64,000 nt of DNA from Ctena decussata (GCA_963989385.1 OZ022503.1:68050123-68114122); one strand, 5' to 3'; numbered from the stretch's first letter, positions 24,680 through 39,009 are shown. Numbers and translations: made by a program. Notes: generated by a model from the sequence alone, not told the origin.

Positions 24680-27600
24680 CTCGGGCTGAAACTAGTGCCA
24701 AATGAGAGGGTTGGGATAAACATTCAATTGACCATATGTGCCAAAAATTCTCGTTCTTTAGTTTTCGAGTTATAGCCCCTGGAAGTCGAAAACTGCACGA
24801 CTTTGCCCTCGAATATCTCGACAACGTAGAAAGGAGAATTTCAGGGCATTTTCTCCCAAGAAATATATGGGAATTATCTGTAATTTAGCACAGTTTCAGA
24901 ACGATTCGTGAAAGTCACCTTTTAAGAATAACTTCCACTGCAGGCCCATATATAAAAGTTTGCTCCTTTATTACTCTGCACATGGACAATTATTTGCGCT
25001 GTTATTTGCCCCAGGCATGTACCTATGTAATTACCGTTTACAGTGTAAAGATGGATGTTATCGGTCGCTGAACGTCGGAGCAGTAGGCGTTTAATGCATT
25101 TTCCCATAGGGTCCAATGCAAAATTGACACCTCATTTTCTCCATTCTCAAGAGCTTTGAGTCTCTGCAAAACATATACATGTGTAGACACAAATAAGTGA
25201 AATAGAATGAAGGCTATTTCAGCTTTAGCTTTTATTCCGTTTGGGAGCTAAAGTCGCACAAACTTTTGTTTACAAAAATTTCGATGGCCTATAGTTCGCA
25301 AGTTATGCAATCAGTTGACATAAGATTGTGCATGCATGTAGACATGTTAATTACCTTTATATATGCCAAGTTTCAGATGGCTACCTACTCATACAAGCAA
25401 GCAGTAGCGGTTTGAAATTTTCACAATTTGGGCTACACGTTCGGGACGATTCGTGACCTTAGGTGACTTGCACAATTCGGGCTGAAACTAGTGCCAAATG
25501 AGAGAGTTGGGATAAACATTCAATTGACCATATGTGCCAAAAATTCTCGTTCTTTAGTTTTCGAGTTATAGCCCCTGGAAGTCGAAAACTGCACGACTTT
25601 GCCCTCGAATATCTCGACAACGGAGAAAGGAGAATTTCAGGGCATTTTCTCCCAAGAAATATATGGGAATTATCTGTAATTTAGCACAGTTTCAGAACGA
25701 TTCGTGAAAGTCACCTTTTAAGAATAACTTCCACTGCAGGCCCATATATAAAAGTTTGCTCCTTTATTACTCTGCACATGGACAATTATTTGCGCTGTTA
25801 TTTGCCCCAGGCATGTACCTATGTAATTACCGTTTACAGTGTAAAGATGGATGTTATCGGTCGCTGAACGTCGGAGCAGTAGGCGTTTAAAGCATTTTCC
25901 CATAGGGTCCAATGCAAAATTGACACCTCATTTTCTCCATTCTCAAGAGCTTTGAGTCTCTGCAAAACATATACATGTGTAGACACAAATAAGTGAAATA
26001 GAATGAAGGCTATTTCAGCTTTAGCTTTAATTCCGTTTGGGAGCTAAAGTCGCACAAACTTTTGTTTACAAAAATTTCGGTGGCCTATAGTTCGCAAGTT
26101 ATGCAATCAGTTGACATAAGATTGTGCATGCATGTAGACATGTTAATGACCTTTATATATGCCAAGTTTCAGATGGCTACCTACTCATACAAGCAAGCAG
26201 TAGCGGTTTGAAATTTTCACAATTTGGGCTACACGTTCGGGACGATTCGTGACCTTAGGTGACTTGCACAATTCGGGCTGAAACTAGTGCCAAATGAGAG
26301 GGTTGGGATAAACATTCAATTGACCATATGTGCCAAAAATTCTCGTTCTTTAGTTTTCGAGTTATAGCCCCTGGAAGTCGAAAACTGCACGACTTTGCCC
26401 TCGAATATCTCGACAACGGAGAAAGGAGAATTTCAGGGCATTTTCTCCCAAGAAATATATGGGAATTATCTGCAATTTAGCACAGTTTCAGAACGATTCG
26501 TGAAAGTCACCTTTTAAGAATAACTTCCACTGCAGGCCCATATATAAAAGTTTGCTCCTTTATTACTCTGCACATGGACAATTATTTGCGCTGTTATTTG
26601 CCCCAGGCATGTACCTATGTAATTACCGTTTACAGTGTAAAGATGGATGTTATCGGTCGCTGAACGTCGGAGCAGTAGGCGTTTAATGCATTTTCCCATA
26701 GGGTCCAATGCAAAATTGACACCTCATTTTCTCCATCCTCAAGAGCTTTGAGTCTCTGCAAAACATATACATGTGTAGACACAAATAAGTGAAATAGAAT
26801 GAAGGCTATTTCAGCTTTAGCTTTTATTCCGTTTGGGAGCTAAAGTCGCACAAACTTTTGTTTACAAAAATTTCGATGGCCTATAGTTCGCAAGTTATGC
26901 AATCAGTTGACATAAGATTGTGCATGCATGTAGACATGTTAATGACCTTTATATATGCCAAGTTTCAGATGGCTACCTACTCATACAAGCAAGCAGTAGC
27001 GGTTTGAAATTTTCACAATTTGGGCTACACGTTCGGGACGATTCGTGACCTTAGGTGACTTGCACAATTCGGGCTGAAACTAGTGCCAAATGAGAGGGTT
27101 GGGATAAACATTCAATTGACTATATGTGCCAAAAATTCTCGTTCTTTAGTTTTCGAGTTATAGCCCCTGGAAGTCGAAAACTGCACGACTTTGCCCTCGA
27201 ATATCTCGACAACGGAGAAAGGAGAATTTCAGGGCATTTTCTCCCAAGAAATATATGGGAATTATCTGTAATTTAGCTAAGTTTCAGAACGATTCGTGAA
27301 AGTCACCTTTTAAGAATAACTTCCACTGCAGGCCCATATATAAAAGTTTGCTCCTTTATTACTCTGCACATGGACAATTATTTGCGCTGTTATTTGCCCC
27401 AGGCATGTACCTATGTAATTACCGTTTACAGTGTAAAGATGGATGTTATCGGTCGCTGAACGCCGGAGCAGTAGGCGTTTAATGCATTTTCCCATAGGGT
27501 CCAATGCAAAATTGACACCTCATTTTCTCCATTCTCAAGAGCTTTGAGTCTCTGCAAAACATATACATGTGTAGACACAAATAAGTGAAATAGAATGAAG

Positions 27601-27863
27601 GCTATTTCAGCTTTAGCTTTTATTCCGTTTGGGAGCTAAAGTCGCACAAACTTTTGTTTACAAAAATTTCGATGGCCTATAGTTCGCAAGTTATGCAATC
27701 AGTTGACATAAGATTGTGCATGCATGTAGACATGTTAATGACCTTTATATATGCCAAGTTTCAGATGGCTACCTACTCATACAAGCAAGCAGTAGCGGTT
27801 TGAAATTTTCACAATTTGGGCTACACGTTCGGGACGATTCGTGACCTTAGGTGACTTGCACAA

Positions 27864-28659
27864 TTCGGGCTGAAACTAGTGCCAAATGAGAGGGTTGGGA
27901 TAAACATTCAATTGACCATATGTGCCAAAAATTCTCGTTCTTTAGTTTTCGAGTTATAGCCCCTGGAAGTCGAAAACTGCACGACTTTGCCCTCGAATAT
28001 CTCGACAACGGAGAAAGGAGAATTTCAGGGCATTTTCTCCCAAGAAATATATGGGAATTATCTGTAATTTGGCACAGTTTCAGAACGATTCGTGAAAGTC
28101 ACCTTTTAAGAATAACTTCCACTGCAGGCCCATATATAAAAGTTTGCTCCTTTATTACTCTGCACATGGACAATTATTTGCGCTGTTATTTGCCCCAGGC
28201 ATGTACCTATGTAATTACCGTTTACAGTGTAAAGATGGATGTTATCGGTCGCTGAACGTCGGAGCAGTAGGCGTTTAATGCATTTTCCCATAGGGTCCAA
28301 TGCAAAATTGACACCTCATTTTCTCCATTCTCAAGAGCTTTGAGTCTCTGCAAAACATATACATGTGTAGACACAAATAAGTGAAATAGAATGAAGGCTA
28401 TTTCAGCTTTAGCTTTTATTCCGTTTGGGAGCTAAAGTCGCACAAACTTTTGTTTACAAAAATTTCGATGGCCTATAGTTCGCAAGTTATGCAATCAGTT
28501 GACATAAGATTGTGCGTGCATGTAGACATGTTAATGGCCTTCATATATGCCAAGTTTCAGATGGCTACCTACTCAGACAAGCAAGCAGTAGCGGTTTGAA
28601 ATTTTCACAATTTTGGCTACACGTTCGGGACGATTCGTGACCTTAGGTGATTTGCACAA
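27864..28659. repeat. Hybrid A/B monomer M36 at the subfamily junction
   Basis: The left part is A: gtcgaaaactgc, cagggcattttctccc, catatataaaag, and agtgtaaag with its t at 28230. The right part is B: ttaatggcc at 28531-28539, actcagacaag at 28571-28581 and aattttggc near 28610. The length is exactly 796 bp and no extra bases lie at the switch, so the join is in register. It has a private atttggcacag, which destroys the usual + strand tag stop and leaves a 111-codon frame at 27920-28255; I consider that frame accidental. Confidence 0.85.
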
Positions 28660-29455
28660 TTCGGGCTGAAACTAGTGCCAAATGAGAGGGTTGGGATAAA
28701 CATTCAATTGACCATATGTGCCAAAAATTATAGTTCTTTAGTTTTCGAGTTATAGCCCCTGGAAGTCGTAAACTGCACGACTTTGCCCTCGAATATCTCG
28801 ACAACGGAGAAAGGAGAATTTCTGGGATTTTTTCCCAAGAAATATATGGGAATTATCTGTAATTTTAGCACAGTTTCAGAACGATTCGTGAAAGTCACCT
28901 TTTAAGAATAACTTCCACTGCAGGCCCATACATAAAAATTTGCTCCTTTATTACTCTGCACATGGACAATTATTTGCGCTGTTATTTGCCCCAGGCATGT
29001 ACCTATGTAATTACCGTTTACAGTGCAAAGATGGATGTTATCGGTCGCTGAACGTCGGAGCAGTAGGCGTTTCATGCATTTTCCCATAGGGTCCAATGCA
29101 AAATTGACACCTCATTTTCTCCATTCTCAAGAGCTTTGAGTCTCTGCAAAACATATACATGTGTAGACACAAATAAGTGAAATAGAATGAAGGCTATTTC
29201 AGCTTTAGCTTTTATTCCGTTTGGGAGCTAAAGTCGCACAAACTTTTGTTTACAAAAATTTCGATGGCCTATAGTTCGCAAGTTATGCAATCAGTTGACA
29301 TAAGATTGTGCATGCATGTAGACATGTTAATGGCTCTTATATATGCCAAGTTTCAGATGGCTACCTACTCAGACAAGCAAGCAGTAGCGGTTTGAAATTT
29401 TCACAATTTTGGCTACACGTTCGGGACGATTCGTGACCTTAGGTGACTTGCACAA

Positions 29456-30251
29456 TTCGGGCTGAAACTAGTGCCAAATGAGAGGGTTGGGATAAACATT
29501 CAATTGACCATATGTGCCAAAAATTCTCGTTCTTTAGTTTTCGAGTTATAGCCCCTGGAAGTCGTAAACTGCACGACTTTGCCCTCGAATATCTCGACAA
29601 CGGAGAAAGGAGAATTTCTGGGATTTTTTCCCAAGAAATATATGGGAATTATCTGTAATTTTAGCACAGTTTCAGAACGATTCGTGAAAGTCACCTTTTA
29701 AGAATAACTTCCACTGCAGGCCCATACATAAAAGTTTGCTCCTTTATTACTCTGCACATGGACAATTATTTGCGCTGTTATTTGCCCCAGGCATGTACCT
29801 ATGTAATTACCGTTTACAGTGCAAAGATGGATGTTATCGGTCGCTGAACGTCGGAGCAGTAGGCGTTTCATGCATTTTCCCATAGGGTCCAATGCAAAAT
29901 TGACACCTCATTTTCTCCATTCTCAAGAGCTTTGAGTCTCTGCAAAACATATACATGTGTAGACACAAATAAGTGAAATAGAATGAAGGCTATTTCAGCT
30001 TTAGCTTTTATTCCGTTTGGGAGCTAAAGTCGCACAAACTTTTGTTTACAAAAATTTCGATGGCCTATAGTTCGCAAGTTATGCAATCAGTTGACATAAG
30101 ATTGTGCATGCATGTAGACATGTTAATGGCCTTTATATATGCGAAGTTTCAGATGGCTACCTGCTCAGACAAGCAAGCAGTAGCGGTTTGAAATTTTCAC
30201 AATTTTGGCTACACGTTCGGGACGATTCGTGACCTTAGGTGACTTGCACAA
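29456..30251. repeat. Representative subfamily B monomer (M38)
   Basis: A full 796 bp copy with every B diagnostic base. It also shares tatgcgaag and cctgctcag near its right end with the next copy M39 (30252-31047) but not with M37 or M40. M38 and M39 are therefore nearly identical neighbours, best explained by a single-monomer tandem duplication. Confidence 0.85.
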
Positions 30252-33200
30252 TTCGGGCTGAAACTAGTGCCAAATGAGAGGGTTGGGATAAACATTCAAT
30301 TGACCATATGTGCCAAAAATTCTCGTTCTTTAGTTTTCGAGTTATAGCCCCTGGAAGTCGTAAACTGCACGACTTTGCCCTCGAATATCTCGACAACGGA
30401 GAAAGGAGAATTTCTGGGATTTTTTCCCAAGAAATATATGGGAATTATCTGTAATTTTAGCACAGTTTCAGAACGATTCGTGAAAGTCACCTTTTAAGAA
30501 TAACTTCCACTGCAGGCCCATACATAAAAGTTTGCTCCTTTATTACTCTGCACATGGACAATTATTTGCGCTGTTATTTGCCCCAGGCATGTACCTATGT
30601 AATTACCGTTTACAGTGCAAAGATGGATGTTATCGGTCGCTGAACGTCGGAGCAGTAGGCGTTTCATGCATTTTCCCATAGGGTCCAATGCAAAATTGAC
30701 ACCTCATTTTCTCCATTCTCAAGAGCTTTGAGTCTCTGCAAAACATATACATGTGTAGACACAAATAAGTGAAATAGAATGAAGGCTATTTCAGCTTTAG
30801 CTTTTATTCCGTTTGGGAGCTAAAGTCGCACAAACTTTTGTTTACAAAAATTTCGATGGCCTATAGTTCGCAAGTTATGCAATCAGTTGACATAAGATTG
30901 TGCATGCATGTAGACATGTTAATGGCCTTTATATATGCGAAGTTTCAGATGGCTACCTGCTCAGACAAGCAAGCAGTAGCGGTTTGAAATTTTCACAATT
31001 TTGGCTACACGTTCGGGACGATTCGTGACCTTAGGTGACTTGCACAATTCGGGCTGAAACTAGTGCCAAATGAGAGGGTTGGGATAAACATTCAATTGAC
31101 CATATGTGCCAAAAATTCTCGTTCTTTAGTTTTCGAGTTATAGCCCCTGGAAGTCGTAAACTGCACGACTTTGCCCTCGAATATCTCGACAACGGAGAAA
31201 GGAGAATTTCTGGGATTTTTTCCCAAGAAATATATGGGAATTATCTGTAATTTTAGCACAGTTTCAGAACGATTCGTGAAAGTCACCTTTTAAGAATAAC
31301 TTCCACTGCAGGCCCATACATAAAAGTTTGCTCCTTTATTACTCTGCACATGGACAATTATTTGCGCTGTTATTTGCCCCAGGCATGTACCTATGTAATT
31401 ACCGTTTACAGTGCAAAGATGGATGTTATCGGTCGCTGAACGTCGGAGCAGTAGGCGTTTCATGCATTTTCCCATAGGGTCCAATGCAAAATTGACACCT
31501 TATTTTCTCCATTCTCAAGAGCTTTGAGTCTCTGCAAAACATATACATGTGTAGACACAAATAAGTGAAATAGAATGAAGGCTATTTCAGCTTTGGCTTT
31601 TATTCCGTTTGGGAGCTAAAGTCGCACAAACTTTTGTTTACAAAAATTTCGATGGCCTATAGTTCGCAAGTTATGCAATCAGTTGACATAAGATTGTGCA
31701 TGCATGTAGACATGTTAATGGCTCTTATATATGCCAAGTTTCAGATGGCTACCTACTCAGACAAGCAAGCAGTAGCGGTTTGAAATTTTCACAATTTGGG
31801 CTACACGTTCGGGACGATTCGTGACCTTAGGTGACTTGCACAATTCGGGCTGAAACTAGTGCCAAATGAGAGGGTTGGGATAAACATTCAATTGACCATA
31901 TGTGCCAAAAATTCTCGTTCTTTAGTTTTCGAGTTATAGCCCCTGGAAATCGTAAACTGCACGACTTTGCCCTCGAATATCTCGACAACGGAGAAAGGAG
32001 AATTTCTGGGATTTTTTCCCAAGAAATATATGGGAATTATCTGTAATTTTAGCACAGTTTCAGAACGATTCGTGAAAGTCACCTTTTAAGAATAACTTCC
32101 ACTGCAGGCCCATACATAAAAGTTTGCTCCTTTATTACTCTGCACATGGACAATTATTTGCGCTGTTATTTGCCCCAGGCATGTACCTATGTAATTACCG
32201 TTTACAGTGCAAAGATGGATGTTATCGGTCGCTGAACGTCGGAGCAGTAGGCGTTTCATGCATTTTCCCATAGGGTCCAATGCAAAATTGACACCTCATT
32301 TTCTCCATTCTCAAGAGCTTTGAGTCTCTGCAAAACATATACATGTGTAGACACAAATAAGTGAAATAGAATGAAGGCTATTTCAGCTTTGGCTTTTATT
32401 CCGTTTGGGAGCTAAAGTCGCACAAACTTTTGTTTACAAAAATTTCGATGGCCTATAGTTCGCAAGTTATGCAATCAGTTGACATAAGATTGTGCATGCA
32501 TGTAGACATGTTAATGGCCGTTATATATGCCAAGTTTCAGATGGCTACCTACTCAGACAAGCAAGCAGTAGCGGTTTGAAATTTTCACAATTTGGGCTAC
32601 ACGTTCGGGACGATTCGTGACCTTAGGTGACTTGCACAATTCGGGCTGAAACTAGTGCCAAATGAGAGGGTTGGGATAAACATTCAATTGACCATATGTG
32701 CCAAAAATTCTCGTTCTTTAGTTTTCGAGTTATAGCCCCTGGAAATCGTAAACTGCACGACTTTGCCCTCGAATATCTCGACAACGGAGAAAGGAGAATT
32801 TCTGGGATTTTTTCCCAAGAAATATATGGGAATTATCTGTAATTTTAGCACAGTTTCAGAACGATTCGTGAAAGTCACCTTTTAAGAATAACTTCCACTG
32901 CAGGCCCATACATAAAAGTTTGCTCCTTTATTACTCTGCACATGGACAATTATTTGCGCTGTTATTTGCCCCAGGCATGTACCTATGTAATTACCGTTTA
33001 CAGTGCAAAGATGGATGTTATCGGTCGCTGAACGTCGGAGCAGTAGGCGTTTCATGCATTTTCCCATAGGGTCCAATGCAAAATTGACACCTCATTTTCT
33101 CCATTCTCAAGAGCTTTGAGTCTCTGCAAAACATATACATGTGTAGACACAAATAAGTGAAATAGAATGAAGGCTATTTCAGCTTTAGCTTTTATTCCGT

Positions 33201-34231
33201 TTGGGAGCTAAAGTCGCACAAACTTTTGTTTACAAAAATTTCGATGGCCTATAGTTCGCAAGTTGTGCAATCAGTTGACATAAGATTGTGCATGCATGTA
33301 TACATGTTAATGGCCTATATATATGTTAAGTTTCAGATGGCTACCTACTCAGATAAGCAAGCAGTAGCGGTTTGAAATTTTCACAATTTTGGCTACACGT
33401 TCGGGACGATTCGTGACCTTAGGTGACTTGCACAATTCGGGCTGAAACTAGTGCCAAATGAGAGGGTTGGGATAAACATTCAATTGACCATATGTGCCAA
33501 ACATTCTCGTTCTTTAGTTTTCGAGTTATAGCCCCTGGAAGTCGTAAACTGCACGACTTTGCCCTCGAATATCTCGACAACGGAGAAAGGAGAATTTCTG
33601 GGATTTTTTCCCAAGAAATATATGGGAATTATCTGTAATTTTAGCACAGTTTCAGAACGATTCGTGAAAGTCACCTTTTAAGAATAACTTCCACTGCAGG
33701 CCCATACATAAAAGTTTGCTCCTTTATTACTCTGCACATGGACAATTATTTGCGCTGTTATTTGCCCCAGGCATGTACCTATGTAATTACCGTTCACAGT
33801 GCAAAGATGGATGTTATCGGTCGCTGAACGTCGGAGCAGTAGGCGTTTAATGCATTTTCCCGTAGGGTCCAATGCAAAATTGACACCTCATTTTCTCCAT
33901 TCTCAAGAGCTTTGAGTCTCTGCAAAACATATACATGTGTAGACACAAATAAGTGAAATAGAATGAAGGCTATTTCAGCTTTAGCTTTTATTCCGTTTGG
34001 GAGCTAAAGTCGCACAAACTTTTGTTTACAAAAATTTCGATGGCCTATAGTTCGCAAGTTATGCAATCAGTTGACATACGATTGTGCATGCATGTAGACA
34101 TGTTAATGGCCTTTATATATGCCAAGTTTCAGATGGCTACCTACTCAGACAAGCAAGCAGTAGCGGTTTGAAATTTTCACAATTTTGGCTACACGTTCGG
34201 GACGATTCGTGACCTTAGGTGACTTGCACAA

Positions 34232-35027
34232 TTCGGACTGAAACTAGTGCCAAATGAGAGGGTTGGGATAAACATTCAATTGACCATATGTGCCAAAAAT
34301 TCTCGTTCTTTAGTTTTCGAGTTATAGCCCCTGGAAGTCGTAAACTGCACGACTTTGCCCTCGAATATCTCGACAACGGAGAAAGGAGAATTTCTGGGAT
34401 TTTTTCCCAAGAAATATATGGGAATTATCTGTAATTTTAGGACAGTTTCAGAACGATTCGTGAAAGTCACCTTTTAAGAATAACTTCCACTGCAGGCCCA
34501 TACATAAAAGTTTGCTCCTATATTACTCTGCACATGGACAATTATTTGCGCTGTTATTTGCCCCAGGCATGTACCTATGTAATTACCGTTTACAGTGCAA
34601 AGATGGATGTTATCGGTCGCTGAACGTCGGAGCAGTAGGCGTTTAATGCATTTTCCCATAGGGTCCAATGCAAAATTGACACCTCATTTTCTCCATTCTC
34701 AAGAGCTTTGAGTCTCTGCAAAACATATACATGTGTAGACACAAATAAGTGAAATAGAATGAAGGCTATTTCAGCTTTAGCTTTTATTCCGTTTGGGGGC
34801 TAAAGTCGCACAAACTTTTGTTTACAAAAATTTCGATGGCCTATAGTTCGCAAGTTATGCAATCAGTTGACATAAGATTGTGCATGCATGTAGACATGTT
34901 AATGGCCTTTATATATGCCAAGTTTCAGATGGCTACCTACTCAGACAAGCAAGCAGTAGCGGTTTGAAATTTTCACAATTTTGGCTACACGTTCGGGACG
35001 ATTCGTGACCTTAGGTGACTTGCACAA
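34232..35027. repeat. Variant monomer M44, related to M56
   Basis: M44 has ttcggactg, ttaggacag and cctatatta. M56 (43786-44580) has the same three changes and then a 1-bp ggcttt loss. Three shared rare changes twelve monomers apart show common descent across the M46-M54 block. M66 (51746) shares only ttcggactg. Confidence 0.75.
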
Positions 35028-35823
35028 TTCGGGCTGAAACTAGTGCCAAATGAGAGGGTTGGGATAAACATTTAATTGACCATATGTGCCAAAAATTCTC
35101 GTTCTTTAGTTTTCGAGTTATAGCCCCTGGAAGTCATAAACTGCACGACTTTGCCCTCGAATATCTCGACAACGGAGAAAGGAGAATTTCTGGGATTTTT
35201 TCCCAAGAAATATATGGGAATTATCTGTAATTTTAGCACAGTTTCAGAACGATTCGTGAAAGTCACCTTTTAAGAATAACTTCCACTGCAGGCCCATACA
35301 TAAAAGTTTGCTCCTTTATTACTCTGCACATGGACAATTATTTGCGCTGTTGTTTGCCCCAGGCATGTACCTATGTAATTACCGTTTACAGTGCAAAGAT
35401 GGATGTTATCGGTCGCTGAACGTCGGGGCAGTAGGCGTTTAATGCATTTTCCCATAGGGTCCAATGCAAAATTGACACCTCATTTTCTCCATTCTCAAGA
35501 GCTTTGAGTCTCTGCAAAACATATACATGTGTAGACACAAATAAGTGAAATAGAATGAAGGCTATTTCAGCTTTAGCTTTTATTCCGTTTGGGAGCTATA
35601 GTCGCACAAACTTTTGTTTACTAAAAGTTTGATGGCCTATAGTTCGCAAGTTATGCAATCAGTTGACATAAGATTGTGCATGCATGTAGACATGTTAATG
35701 GCCTTTATATATGCCAAGTTTCAGATGGCTACCTACTCAGACAAGCAAGCAGTAGCGGTTTGAAATTTTCACAATTTGGGCTACACGTTCGGGACGATTC
35801 GTGACCTTAGGTGACTTGCACAA

Positions 35824-38800
35824 TTCGGGCTGAAACTAGTGCCAAATGCGAGGGATGGGATAAACATTCAATTGACCATATGTGCAAAAAATTCTCGTTC
35901 TTTAGTTTTCGAGTTATAGCCCCTGGAATTCGTAAACTGCACGACTTTGCCCTCGAATATCTCGACAACGGAGAAAGGAGAATTTCTGGGATTTTTTCCC
36001 AAGAAATATATGGGAATTATCTGTAATTTTAGCACAGTTTCAGAACGATTCGTGAAAGTCACCTTTTAAGCATAACTTCCACTGCAGGCCCATACATAAA
36101 AGTTTGCTCCTTTATTACTCTGCACATGGACAATTATTCGCGCTGTTATTTGCCCCAGGCATGTACCTATGTAATTACCGTTTACAGTGCAAAGATGGAT
36201 GTTATCGGTCGCTTAACGTCGGAGCAGTAGGCGTTTAATGCATTTTCCCATAGGGTCCAATGCAAAATTGACACCTCATTTTCTCCATTCTCAAGAGCTT
36301 TGAGTCTCTGCAAAACATATACATGTGTAGACACAAATAAGTGAAATAGAATGAAGGCTATTTCAGCTTTAGCTTTTATTCCGTTTGGGAGCTAGAGTCG
36401 CACAAACTTTTGTTTACAAAAATTTCGATGGCCTATAGTTCGCAAGTTATGCAATCAGTTGACATAAGATTGTGCATGCATGTAGACATGTTAATGGCCT
36501 TTATATATGCCAAGTTTCAGATGGCTACCTACTCAGACAAGCAAGCAGTAGCGGTTTGAAATTTTCACAATTTGGGCTACACGTTCGGGACGATTCGTGA
36601 CCTTAGGTGACTTGCACAATTCGGGCTGAAACTAGTGCCAAATGAGAGGGTTGGGATAAACATTCAATTGATCATATGTGCCAAAAATTCTAGTTCTTTA
36701 GTTTTCGAGTTATAGCCCCTGGAAGTCGTAAACTGCACGACTTTGCCCTCGAATATCTCGACAACGGAGAAAGGAGAATTTCTGGGATTTTTTTCCCAAA
36801 AAATATATGGGAATTATCTGTAATTTTAGCACAGTTTCAGAACGATTCGTGAAAGTCACCTTTTAAGAATAACTTCAACTGCAGGCCCATACATAAAAGT
36901 TTGCTCCTTTATTACTCTGCACATGGACAATTATTTGCGCTGTTATTTGCCCCAGGCATGTACCTATGTAATTACCGTTTACAGTGCAAAGATGGATGTT
37001 ATCGGTCGCTGAACGTCGGAGCAGTAGGCGTTTAATGCATTTTCCCATAGGGTCCAATGCAAAATTGACACCTCATTTTCTCCATTCTCAAGAGCTTTGA
37101 GTCTCTGCAAAACATATACATGTGTAGACACAAATAAGTGAAATAGAATGAAGGCTATTTCAGCTTTAGCTTTTATTCCGTTTGGGAGCTAAAGTCGCAC
37201 AAACTATTGTTTACAAAAATTTCGATGGCCTATAGTTCGCAAGTTATGCAATCAGTTGACATAAGATTGTGCATGCATGTAGACATGTTAATGGCCTTTA
37301 TATATGCCAAGTTTCAGATGGCTACCTACTCAGACAAGCAAGCAGTAGCGGTTTGAAATTTTCACAATTTTGGCTACACGTTCGGGACGATTCGTGACCT
37401 TAGGTGACTTGCACAATTCGGGCTGAAACTAGTGCCAAATGAGAGGGTTGGGATAAACATTCAATTGACCATATGTGCCAAAAATTCTCGTTCTTTAGTT
37501 TTCGAGTTATAGCCCCTGGAAGTCGTAAACTGCACGACTTTGCCCTCGAATATCTCGACAACGGAGAAAGGAGAATTTCTGGGATTTTTTCCCAAGAAAT
37601 ATATGGGAATTATCTGTAATTTTAGCACAGTTTCAGAACGATTCGTGAAAGTCACCTTTTAAGAATAACTTTCACTGCAGGCCCATACATAAAAGTTTGC
37701 TCCTTTATTACTCTGCACATGGACAATTATTTGCGCTGTTATTTGCCCCAGGCATGTACCTATGTAATTACCGTTTACAGTGCAAAGATGGATGTTATCG
37801 GTCGCTGAACGTCGGAGCAGTAGGCGTTTCATGCATTTTCCCATAGGGTCCAATGCAAAATTGACACCTCATTTTCTCCATTCTCAAGAGCTTTGAGTCT
37901 CTGCAAAACATATACATGTGTAGACACAAATAAGTGAAATAGAATGAAGGCTATTTCAGCTTTAGCTTTTATTCCGTTTGGGAGCTAAAGTCGCACAAAC
38001 TTTTGTTTACAAAAATTTCGATGGCATATAGTTCGCAAGTTATGCAATCAGTTGACATAAGATTGTGCGTGCATGTAGACATGTTAATGGCCTTTATATA
38101 TGCCAAGTTTCAGATGGCTACCTACTCAGACAAGCAAGCAGTAGCGGTTTGAAATTTTCACAATTTTGGCTACACGTTCGGGACGATTCGTGACCTTAGG
38201 TGACTTGCACAATTCGGGCTGAAACTAGTGCCAAATGAGAGGGTTGGGATAAACATTCAATTGATCATATGTGCCAAAAATTATAGTTCTTTAGTTTTCG
38301 AGTTATAGCCCCTGGAAGTCGTAAACTGCACGACTTTGCCCTCGAATATCTCGACAACGGAGAAAGGAGAATTTCTGGGATTTTTTTCCCAAGAAATATA
38401 TGGGAATTATCTGTAATTTTAGCACAGTTTCAGAACGATTCGTGAAAGTCACCTTTTAAGAATAACTTCCACTGCAGGCCCATACATAAAAGTTTGCTCC
38501 TTTATTACTCTGCACATGGACAATTATTTGCGCTGTTATTTGCCCCAGGCATGTACCTATGTAATTACCGTTTACAGTGCAAAGATGGATGTTATCGGTC
38601 GCTGAACGTCGGAGCAGTAGGCGTTTAATGCATTTTCCCATAGTGTCCAATGCAAAATTGACACCTCATTTTCTCCATTCTCAAGAGCTTTGAGTCTCAG
38701 CAAAACATATACATGTGTAGACACAAATAAGTGAAATAGAATGAAGGCTATTTCAGCTTTAGCTTTTATTCCGTTTGGGAGCTAAAGTCGCACAAACTTT

Positions 38801-39009
38801 TGTTTACAAAAATTTCGATGGCCTATAGTTCGCAAGTTATGCAATCAGTTGACATAAGATTGTGCATGCATGTAGACATGTTAATGGCCTTTATATATGC
38901 CAAGTTTCAGATGGCTACCTACTCAGACAAGCAAGCAGTAGCGGTTTGAAATTTTCACAATTTGGGCTACACGTTCGGGACGATTCGTGACCTTAGGTGA
39001 CTTGCACAA
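35824..39009. repeat. Four-monomer duplicated block, left copy (M46-M49)
   Basis: Rare markers in order: M46 gcgagggatggg, gtgcaaaaaattc, aagcataac, ttattcgcg, tcgcttaacg and gctagagtcg; M47 ttgatcat, ttctagttc, cccaaaaaatat, tcaactgcagg and aactattgtt; M48 tttcactgcag, atggcatatag and gtgcgtgcatg; M49 ttgatcat and ttatagttc. All recur 3,982 bp downstream. Differences are few, for example ggaattcgt in M46 and seven t rather than six in M49. Confidence 0.9.

Larger units (their letters stand above)
1..28536. repeat. Subfamily A sub-array (M1 to most of M36)
   Basis: These copies share a diagnostic set absent from the right-hand half: gtcgaaaactgc (monomer position ~110 is a), ttcagggcattttctccc (161-178), taatttagcac with three t, cccatatataaaag (position 272 is t), agtgtaaag (367 is t), ttaatgacc (674 is a; M12 and M26 are exceptions) and actcatacaag (713 is t). 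Variation inside A is low, and much of it is shared between non-adjacent monomers, which is what reveals the higher-order repeat described separately. The right boundary is uncertain because no fixed A/B difference lies between about 28,230 and 28,537. Confidence 0.92.
22292..28659. repeat. Non-HOR stretch of subfamily A (M29-M36)
   Basis: None of the HOR markers gaaataattcc, ccgttaacag, ctctattctc, tgtgaagac or atttggatgg occurs here. Changes are mostly private: tctccgca (M29), gagagagttgg and taaagcatt (M33), ccatcctc (M34), cgccggag (M35). Only M30-M31 and the cacaactcggg start of M32 show local sharing. The stretch lies next to the A/B junction and looks less homogenised than the HOR zone. 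Confidence 0.7.

Noticed and set aside
27920..28255. 111-codon plus-strand frame in M36
   Set aside because: It exists only because one base (atttggcac instead of atttagcac) removes the stop found in other A copies. No other monomer has it.
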